Counted from the stretch's first letter, positions 35,590 to 47,800 are shown. The stretch: DNA of 64,000 nucleotides from Pterobdella sp. o SKG-2022 (GCA_964035795.1 OZ038322.1:1986979-2050978), one strand, 5' to 3'. Notes: a model not told the origin generated them from the sequence alone. Program-made: numbers and translations.

Positions 35590-36010
35590 TGGGTGAAGTT
35601 ATCAACTACCTGTCCTCTGTCCCTTCGATAAAATGTGAGATTTGTGGTAGGAATTTTCTGGAGTTGTTAGAAACATCACTTCTTTTTTAAATATTGATGG
35701 CTAACCAAAGTTGTTTCGAGCGGACCAAAATTGGCCAACTTTCCGTTGCATCTCTGGCTCAGTCATAACGTTGAGCGCACAATCATCAGCAAAGAGAAGA
35801 TTTCTGATTTTAATTCTGTTGGCTTTTTTGATTGCTTTAAGACGTTGGAGTTAGAAGTTTATCATCACACCGATATCTGACGGGAATTCCAAGTAAATAA
35901 GCATTGGAAACTTCCGTCAACACTGCTGCAAACATCAACAATGTTGGGGCAACGAAAGAGCCCGTTAGTCATTTGTAAAGGCTCTGAGCAACCAGCATTG
36001 TTGAGTTCTT
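35590..36010 (-). mobile_element. LINE reverse-transcriptase fragment with FADD box
   Basis: The minus strand reads IRNLLFADDCALNVMTEPEMQ, then GQFWSARNNFG: the catalytic F/Y-A-DD box with its usual flanks, as in a common LINE group of aquatic invertebrates. Frames before and after are broken. Confidence 0.85.
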
Positions 36011-36365
36011 CTCTATTCACATGAACTTTACCAATTATTTTTTAAAATTACTGTAAAAAAACTGGTCTCAAATCATTGAATACACGAATAAAAAAATCAT
36101 TTGACACCGCCAGCTTGAAATTGCAAACCATTTTTATATAAAAATCTTGATGAAAATTTTCTTCAGAGTAAAAAATCATCTATTTCATTTTTGAGTAATC
36201 TTGACAGTATGTCTCAGCGAATGAAAGTTCATGAGTAGCCGCTTGTCAATTCTCAAAGCTGTTGTGTCATAGTCTTAAAAGTGGTTAATTATAAATAAAC
36301 AATAACTTTCAAGATGATTGTTTATTCTTGTTTAATATTTGTTGCATGATTTTTTTAAAATAGAA

Positions 36366-37435
36366 ATGGAAAAAGAAAAAGCTACAACAAAGAAAAAAAC
36401 TGTGTTCATTGATCGCAACTTATCCCCCAAAGATCTCTTGGCTGTTTTTGGCAAAGAAACGCCTAAAGTGGTGTTGTTGAAGTTGAAATGGATCAAATAA
36501 TTTAAATTGAAAAAAAATATTTAACACTTTTTAACGCTCCGTTATTCATTTTTTTAAAATAAGACTTATCAATTAAATATCAATTGTTTGTATTTGTTGC
36601 CAAATCTGGACATTTGCGTACCAGATCTTTATGCAACTGCAAAGATTTGGTTTCCAAGCAAACAATCATATATTATGTTATAAATTATTATCAATTTGTC
36701 ACAATGTTCAGGAATCAGAAATGGACTATATAAGCAGAAAAAGCAAGTACGCCTTGGATCAACCCTCGTACAAAATCCTCGATGGATACAATGGTGAGTG
36801 ATGTCTTAAAAATGATAATTATGAAAACTTATTTGAAAAAGTTATTTTTAATAAAAGCTTCACTATTGCATGCAGGCATGTTTAGTTACCAGGGGCAGAG
36901 GGACGAGCATTTCGTGCCCCATGGATACGGTCTTATGCACTTTCCAAATAGAGATGTGTATTTGGGCCACTATAACCATGGAGTCAAGAATGGTAAAGGA
37001 AGCTACGCTTTTCACAACGGAGGGTTCTACTTGGGTCACTGGAAAAATGGCAAAAAGGAGGGGCTGGGCATTATGAACTACCCTGATGGCTCGTTCTACA
37101 AAGGAGAGTGGGTGGCTGATCGGAGGCATGGATGGGGCATGTATGAGTTCAAAAATGGAGATTTGTTCGAAGGGCAGTTTCATAAAGATAACATGAATGG
37201 CGATAAGTGCATTTACAGCTTTTCAAACCCCCCAAATATCTATTACCTGGGTCCATTTAAAAATAATGCCATACGCTGGAAGGATTGTGCGCAGCTGGGG
37301 GCTGGTAGACTGTACAGAAGCAAGGGCGTGGCTGTGGTGAGCAGACTTTTGTATGCTGAGCGTTATCCTCATATTAAGACTGAAAATGTCGTCAAAAATT
37401 TTGTTCCTGATGAGTCTGTTGAAGAAGAAAAATAA
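36366..37435 (+). CDS. MORN-repeat protein, similar to radial spoke head 1 (RSPH1)
   Basis: Exons: 36366-36470 (tentative first exon, ATG then KTVFIDRNLSPKDLLAVFG), 36712-36793 (MDYISRKSKYALDQPSY) and 36876-37435. The borders agree in phase (0 after exon 1, 1 after exon 2); the exon-1 donor GTGTTG is weak. The last exon encodes five MORN repeats, the middle ones clearest: YLGHYNHGVKNGKGSYAF, FYLGHWKNGKKEGLGIMNY and FYKGEWVADRRHGWGMYEF. A fourth degenerate repeat (LFEGQFHKDNMNGDKCIY) and an acidic end (DESVEEEK) follow. RSPH1 and its relatives sit in the radial spoke heads of motile cilia; other MORN proteins act at membranes and basal bodies, so the precise role is inferred. Stop at 37433-37435, AATAAA at 37467-37472. 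If exon 1 is wrong, translation could start at ATG 36721. Confidence 0.85.
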
Positions 37436-37499
37436 CTTTTAATAACTCCAATTGTTAAAACTAAACAATAAAAAACATTTTTAGAAATACTTTTGTTCG

Positions 37500-38120
37500 A
37501 AATTATTTTAAAAATTTGAAGAGAGGCCGAAAATAGAGATAAGTCAAGTTGATCCCTTAATTCCGATTCGCTGATTGCCCCTTCAAACCAAAGCCATCGA
37601 TGTAATCTTCCCATAGATACATTCACACAATATACTTTTTGAATAAAGTTGATTTTATAATAAAAATTTTTAAAAAACATTTTGTAATAATTCTATTTGA
37701 ACTGTTTTTTATTAAAACTGGTATTTGAAATTTTTTTGAACTGGCATTAGGGATTTTGCATATGTTGAGGACAGCTGATGTCCTAAAGTAGGAATATAAG
37801 TGTGTGTATGTGTAGATCGGTGGGATTGTGGACTTATAAATAGTTGTAGTCTGCGACTTCTAAAAATAAATACATTATAAAAGGAGGAATAACAAAAAAC
37901 ATTAATAACGAAATTTAAATAAAGTTTAGAAGGCTATAATGAATTCCAAGGTTAGAATATGCTTGGCATAAATTTAAAATATTTAGGAAGTTTTTTATTT
38001 TCCACTTTTTTTAATAAAAAATAAAACAGCGAAAAATTTGAAATATAATGACAAAGTGGAAATATTAATATATACTACACAAGTGTGATGAACCAAAGCA
38101 GAACATCTGTAAAAAGGCAT
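37500..38120. other. Intergenic AT-rich sequence, nothing recognised
   Basis: Downstream of the MORN gene. The minus-strand open frame here (37680-37369) overlaps the MORN coding end and looks like a shadow. Confidence 0.45.
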
Positions 38121-38124
38121 CTTA

Positions 38125-38182
38125 CCTTCTCGCCACCAAACTCACCGCCAAAGACTTTGGTGCAATTGTGAAGATTCTTGAG
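38125..38182 (+). other. Candidate exon: ACT (regulatory) domain segment of the tryptophan hydroxylase gene
   Basis: The + frame reads ASYLLATKLTAKDFGAIVKILE and then reaches GTGGTT, a possible donor. The DFGAIVKILE block resembles the first helix of the N-terminal ACT domain of aromatic amino acid hydroxylases (EVGALAKVLRLFEE in human phenylalanine hydroxylase). It lies 3.7 kb before the next supported exon, on the right strand. The connecting ACT exons were not found, so this is a suggestion only. Confidence 0.4.
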
Positions 38183-38386
38183 GTGGTTTTGTTATTTTGG
38201 TTTGTAAATAATCTTTAACTGAATAATAGTATATCGAAACTAAATTAATGATGGTGCCAAGCTTTTTGGAACAGGTTATTATCAAGATCAAACTTTTATC
38301 GATTTTTTTCTAAAATAATGTCCAGATTTTTTGAGTCAATGGGCCATAAAGTATTTGACCTTAAGCGTATTTTTACAAACACTTAA

Positions 38387-38498
38387 AGAATTTTTATTGA
38401 GCTAAAATTTTCAACAAGTAAAACCTTGTCATAATTCATTAGCTAATGAATTATGACAAGGTTTTACTTGTTGAAAATTTTAGCTCATTAAAAATTCT
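38387..38498. repeat. Near-perfect 112-bp palindrome (foldback repeat)
   Basis: The arms 38387-38442 and 38443-38498 are exact reverse complements apart from one position (TTTTTATTGAG against TTTTTAATGAG). The centre is CATTAGCTAATG. The flank CTCTACGTGTCTCTTA and AACATACAATGTTTCTAAAAAA follow on the right. Single-arm relatives are at 6505-6585 and about 11495-11580. The high arm identity suggests a young copy or gene conversion between arms. Confidence 0.95.
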
Positions 38499-39164
38499 CT
38501 ACGTGTCTCTTATAAATCTGAAATTTTTTTTAGAAATTCAAGTTTACAAAAGAACATACAATGTTTCTAAAAAACCACCTTAGACTTATATATTTAGCTT
38601 CAATAGATTTTTATCTATAGGTTGCCAATGTTTTGCAAGATGACTGAGAATTGCTATTTAAAGATAGGATCGTACTGGCTTCTGGGTCATACTAAACATT
38701 TATGCGGCTACATTTTTTTGGTTATGTTTTTAATGTGCTAGTTTAAGCCGCTGCTTGGTTTTCTTTTTAAGATGCCTTCACTGCTTGTTCCAAAACGTTT
38801 CTCCATCGAAATTAATTGAGAGCCAGGTTCTCTCAATCAGCTGGATCTTTTGCAGCTCTTTTCATTGGCCAATAAAAAAAAATCTTTAAACCATAAACGT
38901 AGGCAGTTTTTTCATAACAGTAGTTAAATTTTCTTATACAATATCTTTTGGGAGTCTTTCATTGGACATTCGACCAACAGAGCACGTCCATCATAATTGT
39001 GCAGCCAGATCAAATTGCTGGGAAATCTGGATGATATAACATTTTTATAGAAAATTATTATGTACGGCCGTGAAACACATTTTTATAGAAAAATTTTATT
39101 TTAGCTTTTTTTTTCATAAAATTTCTCAAACGATACTGTTACAATTTTTCAAGTTATTGGAATG

Positions 39165-39236
39165 TAATGCGGTATTATAAAGCGCTTGCTACAAATTTAA
39201 TGTAGCAAAAACACACTGTGGAACAGATGCTAATTC
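39165..39236 (-). repeat. SINE 3' body fragment, inverted
   Basis: AATGTAATGCGGTATTATAAAGCGCTTGCTACAAATTTAATGTAGC, then ACACACTGTGGAACAGATGCTAATT, is the tail and body of the tRNA-derived SINE in minus orientation, without its tRNA head. The break falls at the same SINE position as at 8055. Confidence 0.82.
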
Positions 39237-39945
39237 TAAGGTTTTTGATTAAAGAAGCAGGTTTTCCAGCCTCTCATGTGAAAGGAAATAACACAATCCT
39301 TGTAGAAGTAAGAATAGTTGCAGATAGCCTTATTTTTTCAAAAAATGTCAAATCTTGGCGTCTGGTTAGATGGAGAATTATCTATGAAGATCAGCCTAAT
39401 CTAATTTTACGATATAGTTTTATATCTCCAAGGCAAATAAAATGGATCAAAGATTTGTTGAGTCTTGAATGTCTTATCAGCACTGGCATTGAGCTAGATA
39501 GACTATGGGAATGTTATCTTTGTAGGGCTCCCTAAATATCAAAAAAACAGACTCAAATTCCTAGTCAACATAACACCCAGACTTATTTCAGGTATCGGAA
39601 ATTATGATCATATAAGTCTTGTTCTAAGGGATCTGCACTGGATTAAAATTGATGAGAAGATTGACTATGAGGTTTTGCTGTTAATGTGCAAGTGTTTGTC
39701 CATTGAAAAACTTGCTTATCTTTCGAGAGGTTTTGAAAGGTTTTCAAGCATTCTAGATAAGAAGAAACTGAGATCGGCCAATTAACTGAAGGTTGTTCTG
39801 GGTAAGTCTAAGCTCAAAACCACAAGAAAGAAAATTTTTCATGTAACCAATCCTATCCCGTTGAATAACCTTTCTGAAAAACTCAGGTTTTCTGTTTCTA
39901 CGCATTCTTTTGAAAAAAATTTCAAATCTTTTGGGAAATAATTTT
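39237..39945 (+). mobile_element. CR1-like LINE, end of ORF2, decayed
   Basis: With a few frame changes the + strand reads SKNVKSLGVWLDGELSMK-like, DYGNVIFVGLPKYQKN, RLISGIGNYDHISLVLRDL, HWIKIDEKIDYEVLLLMCKC and KLRFSVSTHSFEKNFKSFGK. These are the successive C-terminal blocks of CR1-type ORF2 ('DHITPVLxxLHWLPVxxRI', 'FSVAAPxLWN…FKxxLK'). A direct SINE follows at once, as if sharing its 3' end. Confidence 0.87.
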
Positions 39946-39949
39946 CTTG

Positions 39950-40115
39950 TAATGCTCAGTTGGTAGAGTAGTAGACCAATTATCTGAAGTTACCGGTTTC
40001 GATTCTGCATGGACTGACATTTAGCAGCTGTTCCTCAGTGTGTTTTCGCTACATTTATTTTGAATCAAGTGCTATGCTCTAAAGGAAAAGCGCTTTATAA
40101 ATATCGTATAAAATT
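39950..40115 (+). repeat. tRNA-derived SINE, diverged
   Basis: The head reads ATGCTCAGTTGGTAGAGTAG (A-box region), then GTTACCGGTTTCGATTCTGC (B box GGTTTCGATTC), the body CAGCTGTTCCTCAGTGTGTTTTCGCTACATTTA and the tail AAAAGCGCTTTATAAATATCG. The head looks closer to a true tRNA than other copies, but the body and tail mark it as a SINE. Confidence 0.87.
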
Positions 40116-40429
40116 ACTTAAATATTCATATATTGTTTTGTTTCAACATTTTCATTTTTTTTTCTATACTAATTATGTAGCCTAAAAACTTCTGAAGTTA
40201 TGTCACTGAAATCTTATTTTTAATTATATTCTAATGTATCGTATGAAAATGTGTAGAACATGCTGGTTATACACAGTTGGAACTAGGCGCTTGATGGATT
40301 AAAAAAAAACACATAAATGTTGGGGTTTCCATGAATAATAATGGCTATTATCTTTAAATTTTTATTCAAAATTCGTTAGAATAAAATTTTTTGAATTTAT
40401 TTTAAAAACTCTTGAATTATAAAGAGAAC

Positions 40430-41215
40430 AAACTATCTGTTCACCCATGACAGAAGCACCAGGTGGAGATAAAGCGAATGGAGTCTCGAAAGTCTAAAAG
40501 TGCTGGTTGTTGAAATTAAATTCATTTCATGAAATATATTTTTTTGAACAGACTAGATTATTGGTATAAAGCACCTTTTTTACCGTCTTTAGCTAATACG
40601 TGTGTTATTATTGAAAACAAAAACGTTATGAGTACCGATCTTTGATGGACGTTTGAACTAACATCAAATATGCGATAAACCCATCTCTAATCAGTACTCG
40701 CGGTTTATTCTAAAATAAATAGGTGTCATTAACGAGTCTTTTCGTATTTATCTCTTTTCTCAGCTTCCATTCAAAACATTTTTCCAGCACTTGGTCAAAA
40801 GCCTTCTTCAAGTACACATAACAGAGAATGAGTATTCTTTTCTTCTCAAAATGGCCTTTATAAATATTCTAAAAACAGCAATAGCTCCAATTTCGATTTT
40901 AACAGTCTATGCTTCCTTTTATCTACTTTTTAAATCTTTCTTAACCTTTTCTCCAACAACCATTCTACCTTTGTTTTACCGTACTCTGATATTTTAACAC
41001 TTAGATAGCTAGCACATTTTATAACGCCACTTTTCTTTATAACTGCACATGTCCTCCAGTTATGAGACATATCTTTTGCATCGAAGATATATTTTATGAA
41101 TGCCGTAAAAAAGTTTAAAAGCATAAGAAGAAAATATAAAAGGTATCGAAATTGCTCATTTGCTAAAGAATGAAGCATTTCGATAGAACGTTTAAGTAAC
41201 AAGTTGCTCATGATG
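40430..41215 (-). mobile_element. LINE reverse-transcriptase fragment
   Basis: Minus-strand blocks in order: SHNWRTCAVIKKSGVIKCASY, then EYGKTKVEWLLEKRLRKI ('SWRTSVMIPLYKGKGDVxxCxxYRGIKLLEHGMKVxERxxExRLRxI'), then CFEWKLRKEIN, and FDVSSNVHQRSVLITFLF (the 'VHQGSVLSPLLF' block). The YADD block should follow; it reads YTNNLVC, so the catalytic aspartates appear lost. It is a dead copy in the region upstream of, or within, the TPH gene. Confidence 0.82.
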
Positions 41216-41894
41216 ATGTTTTATTTGTTTTTCAACCAATGAACAATTTTGCTCAATGAGTTTATCAATATTTCACATAATTTTTTGTGGGTCTGACCCA
41301 CAATAGCACATGCTGCATACAAACTCCGTTGTAAACTTCATTATGAATAATTCTTACAAATTTTTAAAACCTGACCCATTTCTTCTTCACCATGGGTGTT
41401 TGCTTTATAAGGTTCGGGTCGTTATTTTTTTCTAAAATTTTTTAAACTAACCAAAAATAACTTAATCTAGTATGTGAAAAAATAAAATCAAACACTTTTA
41501 TTAAGTGAGCAACACGAAGTTTTTTTGAGTCGAACTGACATGAAGTGATGCATGCGTGTTTGTGTAATTCACTTGCTAATGTGAGTTTGACTTAGAAAAA
41601 AATTTGTGTTTTTAATGGATAAAAGTAATTGATTGGAGCTGTAGCAACATGGAAACAATATTGAATGTTTTCGAATTTCATATTTGATATTTTTGAAAAC
41701 AGATGAAAACATCGAGAAGAATGATGACCTCTTGATTGAAGTCCAAAGTTTTCATGACAACTTTTCTCTGGTATCAATAACAGATTTATTATAACTAACT
41801 CAATCAAAACTAATTTTTAAAAACACTCCGAAACTCAATAGAATTGAAAATTAATTTATTTTCCAACTAAAGTTAATTAGAATTGTTTCGAAAG

Positions 41895-44800
41895 GTAACG
41901 GAAGACTTAAAAAACCAGCTTGGGGGGTCTGAAAAGGTAAAAATGGTCTTTCTACCCAATGATAAGTTCATCAAATCTCGATCTCTCAACCTTGGAGACA
42001 CTCGATGTTAGCGGTGGAATAGTGTGGGTGGTAAGCAGTTAGATATTTCTTTAAATTGAGGGTTTTGTATGCTCAACTGTTGAAGCCAAGATTAGGTGAT
42101 TTATACTTAAGAAAGTGATTAATATGAATTCTAAGTATTTAAAAAAAAAATTTACAAACAATTCAAACAAGAGTCGAAACAACTTCACAGACACCTCTGA
42201 AGGTATTCCTTGGTTTCCAAAAAGTATTGAAGAGTTGGACGAGTCATCAAACAAGGTACTCATGTATGGTGCCCAGCTTGATGCCGATCACCCGGTTTTT
42301 ATCGTTTATTGCATTTTGATACTGTTGGTGACCCCAAAAATATTTATAAGAAATGACCTTATAATGATTGAACTTTGTTTCTGCGAAATATTACTATCTT
42401 TGATTTCAGCTTAACTTCTTATTGATTCATGTTTATATTGGTAAGAGTCTTGATGCGACAATCAAACTTTATCATAAACAACAATAGAAATCCAAATTGT
42501 ATATATCTTTCAAAAACCCTCTCATATGAAATCTATATTATAACACAAAGGTTTTCATAAGATTACTAAAATACTTTTTGATTTATGAAAATAGCCGATG
42601 ATGATGTTTTGGGAATCGAAAAGCTTGCATAACTTGATTGCATTGCATTGCAGGGCTTCAAAGATGAGGAGTATCGGAAAAGAAGAAATTATTTTGCAGA
42701 TGTGGCTTTCAACTACAAATAGTTAATTTTCATAATTATTAACAAAATTATTTAATCGTGATATATATTTTTTTAAGTTTATACATTTCATAACTCACCA
42801 TCTTATATTGCTTTATAAAGCTGCGTTCTAAAAAGTATGCAAAAGTCTTAGGTTAAAATACAAAGCATAGGTTTGCTGAAATTAATCAGAGATTATTTTA
42901 GTGCTAATGATTGCGCACTCAATGCTGGAATGAGCAAGAAAAACATGAATTCTGAATGCCAAAGTTGCCTGAACTACAGTGCCATAGAGCAAAAGGCGAA
43001 AAATTCATGCTTCGTTTCCCACATTAGTACAGATGCTTAGATTTTTTCAAAGTTTGTCAGTCGAGATAAGATCTTTTTTTTTTTTTGATAAAACTTTTAT
43101 GGTTGACAGTCGAGCTTCTCAATAGTAATGAACCGATAGTTTTAACTTTATACATTTTCAATATCTCTTGCAGCCTTCACCATCTCCGTTTTCACAAACA
43201 TACACAGCTTTGTTCGAATTAATTCTCAATCATTTTTCCTAACTAAGTTAAACTTTCACTTTCCTAACTATGCTGCTTATTTTTTCTTCATTTTCACTAC
43301 AGATGACCACATTATCAGTTGACATCATTGTCCATTGTGGCTTTTAGTCCCTTATAATGAAAAAGTTCACAAATTTTTTAAACATCATTTCCACCATAAG
43401 TGAAAATTTGCACTATATAATGAAGCTGCTTTAGTAAATCTTTCATTAGCCAATGGTGATGACTGAGAAATTTTCAAAATTTTACCAATTTCAGAATAAA
43501 CGAACATGAAATAGATTGTGAAATAGAGAATTAGATGATGAAAATGTTTTATCTGAGGTCAGCAAACTATGTAAGGTCTTTTAGCACCATATTTGATTTG
43601 AGAGACATTCTTGGCATCTGAGGTTAAACTTCATCAAACTGCTTGCATTTGAGGCTGCTTTTATGTTCTTATCTGAATAACTGTGAAATCTGGTAGCAGT
43701 TATCAACAAACTGGTGTTCTGATTTAGTATTTAATTGCAACGATTTGGTTTTCAATTGGAGAGTTGGCAGTCATTTGCGAAACCCTATACATATAGTTAT
43801 ATATTGAGTGAATGAACAATTTATTTTCAGCATTACAATTCATTCATGAGTGTTTTTTGATGTTTTTAAAAAGATAAAAGTTAAATGATTCCTTCAAAAC
43901 ATTGAAAATATCCCAGCGGTGTGCCCATACCTCGAGTGGAATACAGCGAAGTCGAGAAAAGAACCTGGTATTTACAATATGCAACACAGAAATAATCAAT
44001 ATTAATCATTGATGAAAAATTTGATTACTTAAATCCTAGTTTTCAATATTTAAGAGTAATTTGAAGAGTTTTAATTGATAAGAGCGAAGCTTTCCGATAG
44101 GTTTTTGAATGACTTAAAAAGTTTAAAGGAAAGCTTCGTCTGTAAAATAAAAACTATCAGTGTTTGAAAATTTTGTTATTTTGCATTGACTCAAAAAAAT
44201 TATGAAAGTAATTTTTCCTTTTTAATCTCAAGAAATAAGATTTAGTTGTTGAGTTTAAAAAGTTCTAAATGTTATCTATCGAGAACATGATACAGAGTAA
44301 AATATAAAGCATCAAGCACTAGAACACAACCAAACAGGAGCAAGATATACACAGAGCTCACGTCATTGTACCCTTCACACGCATGCGCACAGTACCTCCA
44401 TAACTTCCCCTTGCTACAGAAACACTGCGGATACGGGTCTGTGTGTAGCTTATAGCTACAGTGAATATGTTTTTATATAGCATTAAAATGAAGAAACTCA
44501 CCTCGACAACGTTGCTCTAATCGAGAATCAAACGCACGTAATCGAAGCATCTACTTTTTTTGCTTTGGCTACCATGACATTTAGATTGCTAAACAAATTA
44601 ATTACTTGAATAACTTTTTATTTTCAATTTTTTATGAGGAATTTTTAATACATTTATTTAAAAAAAAACTACAATTTTCGATAAGTACAACCTTATCATA
44701 AATCATTAGTAGTAAACTATTGTGAAGGTAGGTGATTATAAAGAATTTTAAACATAGATAGGAAAGAACAATGAAAGAAGATTAAATTTTGTAAAGTAAC

Positions 44801-47800
44801 TATTATGTAATTATGTGATATTTTAAATAATTATTATATGAATATTCTTATTTTGCTCTAAAACGATTTCTTTGAGAGATTGCTCTCTGTGTCCCTCCAT
44901 TGGTTGATTTCTGTATTTTCTTCATCAGGGGGTCACACACTTGATTTGACTGTTAATTGTGGGTCATTGTAGCCTTTTCTAATTAAATCATTCTTTTTGA
45001 TTTCAAGGCTCTTCCTAATAAGTAGGTCCCTCTGCAATTTGTTTTTGTTTTTTTCATTATATGTTTTTATTATCGTGGGTGATTCCCAGCATATTGTTTC
45101 AGTACTATAGATTCGGGCGTGTTTAGAAATGTCACTTATATTTTCATCTTGTTTGGTGGATTGCACATCTTTTTTATGTTGGAACATCCTGGTGGCAATA
45201 TTCACCCTTGTCTGTCCAATATATGCCTTATTCGGGTCACAAGAACAATGTATTTTGTATACACCTTTTTTTTGCATTCTGTCAGTTTTGTTGTTGTTGC
45301 ATAGAATGCTTCCTAATTTAGGTTCTACCTGTGTATAATAGCTAACATTATTACTATTGAAGGCTTTCTTTAGGACTTTGTTGAATTGTTTTATATAGGG
45401 GATGGAGACATGTGTAATATTTTTAATTATTTTGTACTTTTTTGTTTTGTTTCTTGTTCTTAGGCGACCTGTATATTTTTCTTGTCTTGTTTTTGGTTTG
45501 TAGTTTTTTATTATTGTGTCTATTTTATGTTTGTTATAGCCGTTATCTTGGAAATTCATTTTTAGGTAATTTAATTCATGTTCTAGGAGGTCTTGTTTTG
45601 AGCAAAATGTGTAGGCTCTGCTTAGGGCCCCTTTTAACACCCCAATCCACGTATTATGGTCCTGATTTGATTTTGGATTAATGGTCAGGCCCGTGTTGGA
45701 TGGTTTTCTATTGACAGTGGTGTTTAGGAATCCATTTTTCTCTTTGATAATTAATGTATCTAAAATGATATTCTGTTGTTTTTTTCTATTTCACAGGTGA
45801 ATTTTAGCGCTGGATGTACTTTATTTAGGCATTTTAAAAAGTTTAAGTGTTCTATTTTTTCTTCATTTTGTTTTATTATTCCAAAGGTATCATCCATGTA
45901 GACATGTAAAGCTCGTGGTCTCTTTATTTTTTCTTTTTTAGCCAGTTTTAATGCTTCTTCTATCGTGTAGTCCATATATATTTGTGCTATGACTACCATT
46001 AGACTAAGTCCTATAGGACCTGAACCTTCCATGTCGTATTGTTGGTTGTTATGTTTGAAGTTTGAGATAAGGCAAAGGTTGATGAGTTCGCATATATCAT
46101 CCACAGTGAATTTTGTAATTTTTATTAATTTATTATGTTTTTGAATTTCTTGTTTTATTATTCCAATACATTTGTTGAGAGGTATAGATGGCTAGAGTGC
46201 TTCCGCATCGAAACTTACTAGTTGTTCATCTAGTTTGATTTTTAAGTTTTTTATGTTTTTGATGAAATTTTGGCAGTTTTTACACATGAATTCAGATTTA
46301 TCTATTGATGAGTTAATTATTACTGTTATGAATGAGACAAGGGCTTCTTGGGGGCAATTTCGGTGTGAAATGATATTTCTCGCTGGATAATTCTTTTCTG
46401 GTTTGTGGGCTTTTATTAGTGTGTAAGAATATGGTGTTGTGGATTCTGACGGGTAAATTTTTTTATAATCTATTTCTTCGAGTTTATTGCTTTTTTTGAG
46501 TTCGAGTAATTTTTTTTGTATTTTTCATTCTAAGGATTTTGTTTTGTCTTTGTTTTCTGGTTTAATGTTTTTAAAAGCTCCCATAGCTTTTTCATGCAGC
46601 ATTGACCGCGTAAGTGTCACAAAACCTAGTCCCTTATCTTGAGATGTAATTGCTAGGTTTCCTCTTCTGACTTCTTCCTTAAGATACTTGAGGCCTTTTT
46701 TTCTATATTTGTTAAGTTGCTGTCTGTTTTTTTTTGTTCATTGTGTTGTAAAAGACATTTGATACATCTTGTTTTAATTTTTTTAAATAAATGTATTAAA
46801 AACTCTTCATAAAAATTTGAAAATAAAAAGTTATTCAAATAATATAAAAAAAGATACATAAGATGTCTCTAAAAAATTAATTACTTATTTTTTGGTTTAT
46901 TAATAATAATTTAATGTTTTTTCATTTCAAATAAATACATTAAATGTGTTATATTTTTAAAACAATATTCTTTAGACCAGATAAGATCCCTCAGTTGAAC
47001 GATATATCGTGCTTTTTGAAGCGTTAGTTTTATACTTCCATCATGAACAATTGCACCAAAATAGGCATTCTTTCATAAAAAATTATTTTTTCATCGATAA
47101 ATAAATATTAGAAAAACTATTGAAATGGAAATAAAATTTTTTATCAAATGAAACAACATGGGAGATTTCATTGCAGAGAAAACAGGCTTCACTTTGCGAC
47201 CTGTGGCTGGTTACTTGTCCTCTCGAGATTTTCTGGCGGGCCTAGCTTTTCGTGTATTTTACTGCACGCAATATATAAGGCATTACTCGGACCCTTTCTA
47301 TACACCTGAACCGTATGATATATTCATAATAAATTTATCCATATCGTTCATGGTTATTCGTGAAGTCTTATAATTATTCACATTAACCCAAAGCAATAAT
47401 AACTTTGTAAAATGATTCATTCATGCATATAATCGTAGATCATGAAGTACTAAAACAATTTTCCGTATTCTGTTATCTCACTTTCATGTTTATAGTACTT
47501 TTTGATGTTTGAATTCTAAAAGTATCTAGAAGACTACCGCAAAATCCGCAACATCGCAGGGACTGTTGTCATGAGCTACTGGGACATATGCCTCTTTTTT
47601 TAGACAACAACTTTGCGGAGTTTTCACAGGAGATTGGGTTGGCTTCTCTTGGAGCTTCAGATGAAGATGTGCAGAAACTGGCCACGGTTGCAAAAGTTTA
47701 ACATTGTATTTTATTGTGTAACGTTCATTATAGAAGAAAAAAACACTAAGGTTTATTGAGAAACTTAATACACGAAGCTTTTGGTAATAGTATTTTGCAT

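Noticed and set aside
36863..37183. Minus-strand 106-codon frame and + strand 68-codon alternative frame
   Set aside because: Both overlap the MORN-repeat exon and have no repeat pattern of their own.
39950..40025. Functional tRNA gene
   Set aside because: A and B boxes are visible, but a SINE body and tail follow and the same unit recurs in the window; the cloverleaf is incomplete.
41707..41749. Possible TPH exon reading NIEKNDDLLIEVQ
   Set aside because: It faintly resembles the HIESR…YEIFVD strand of the ACT domain, but neither border gives a phase that fits the candidate exons at 38125-38182 and 41895-42006.
45119..45681. Several + strand open frames over the Penelope-like element
   Set aside because: They are antisense shadows of the endonuclease and linker region, with hydrophobic low-complexity translations.
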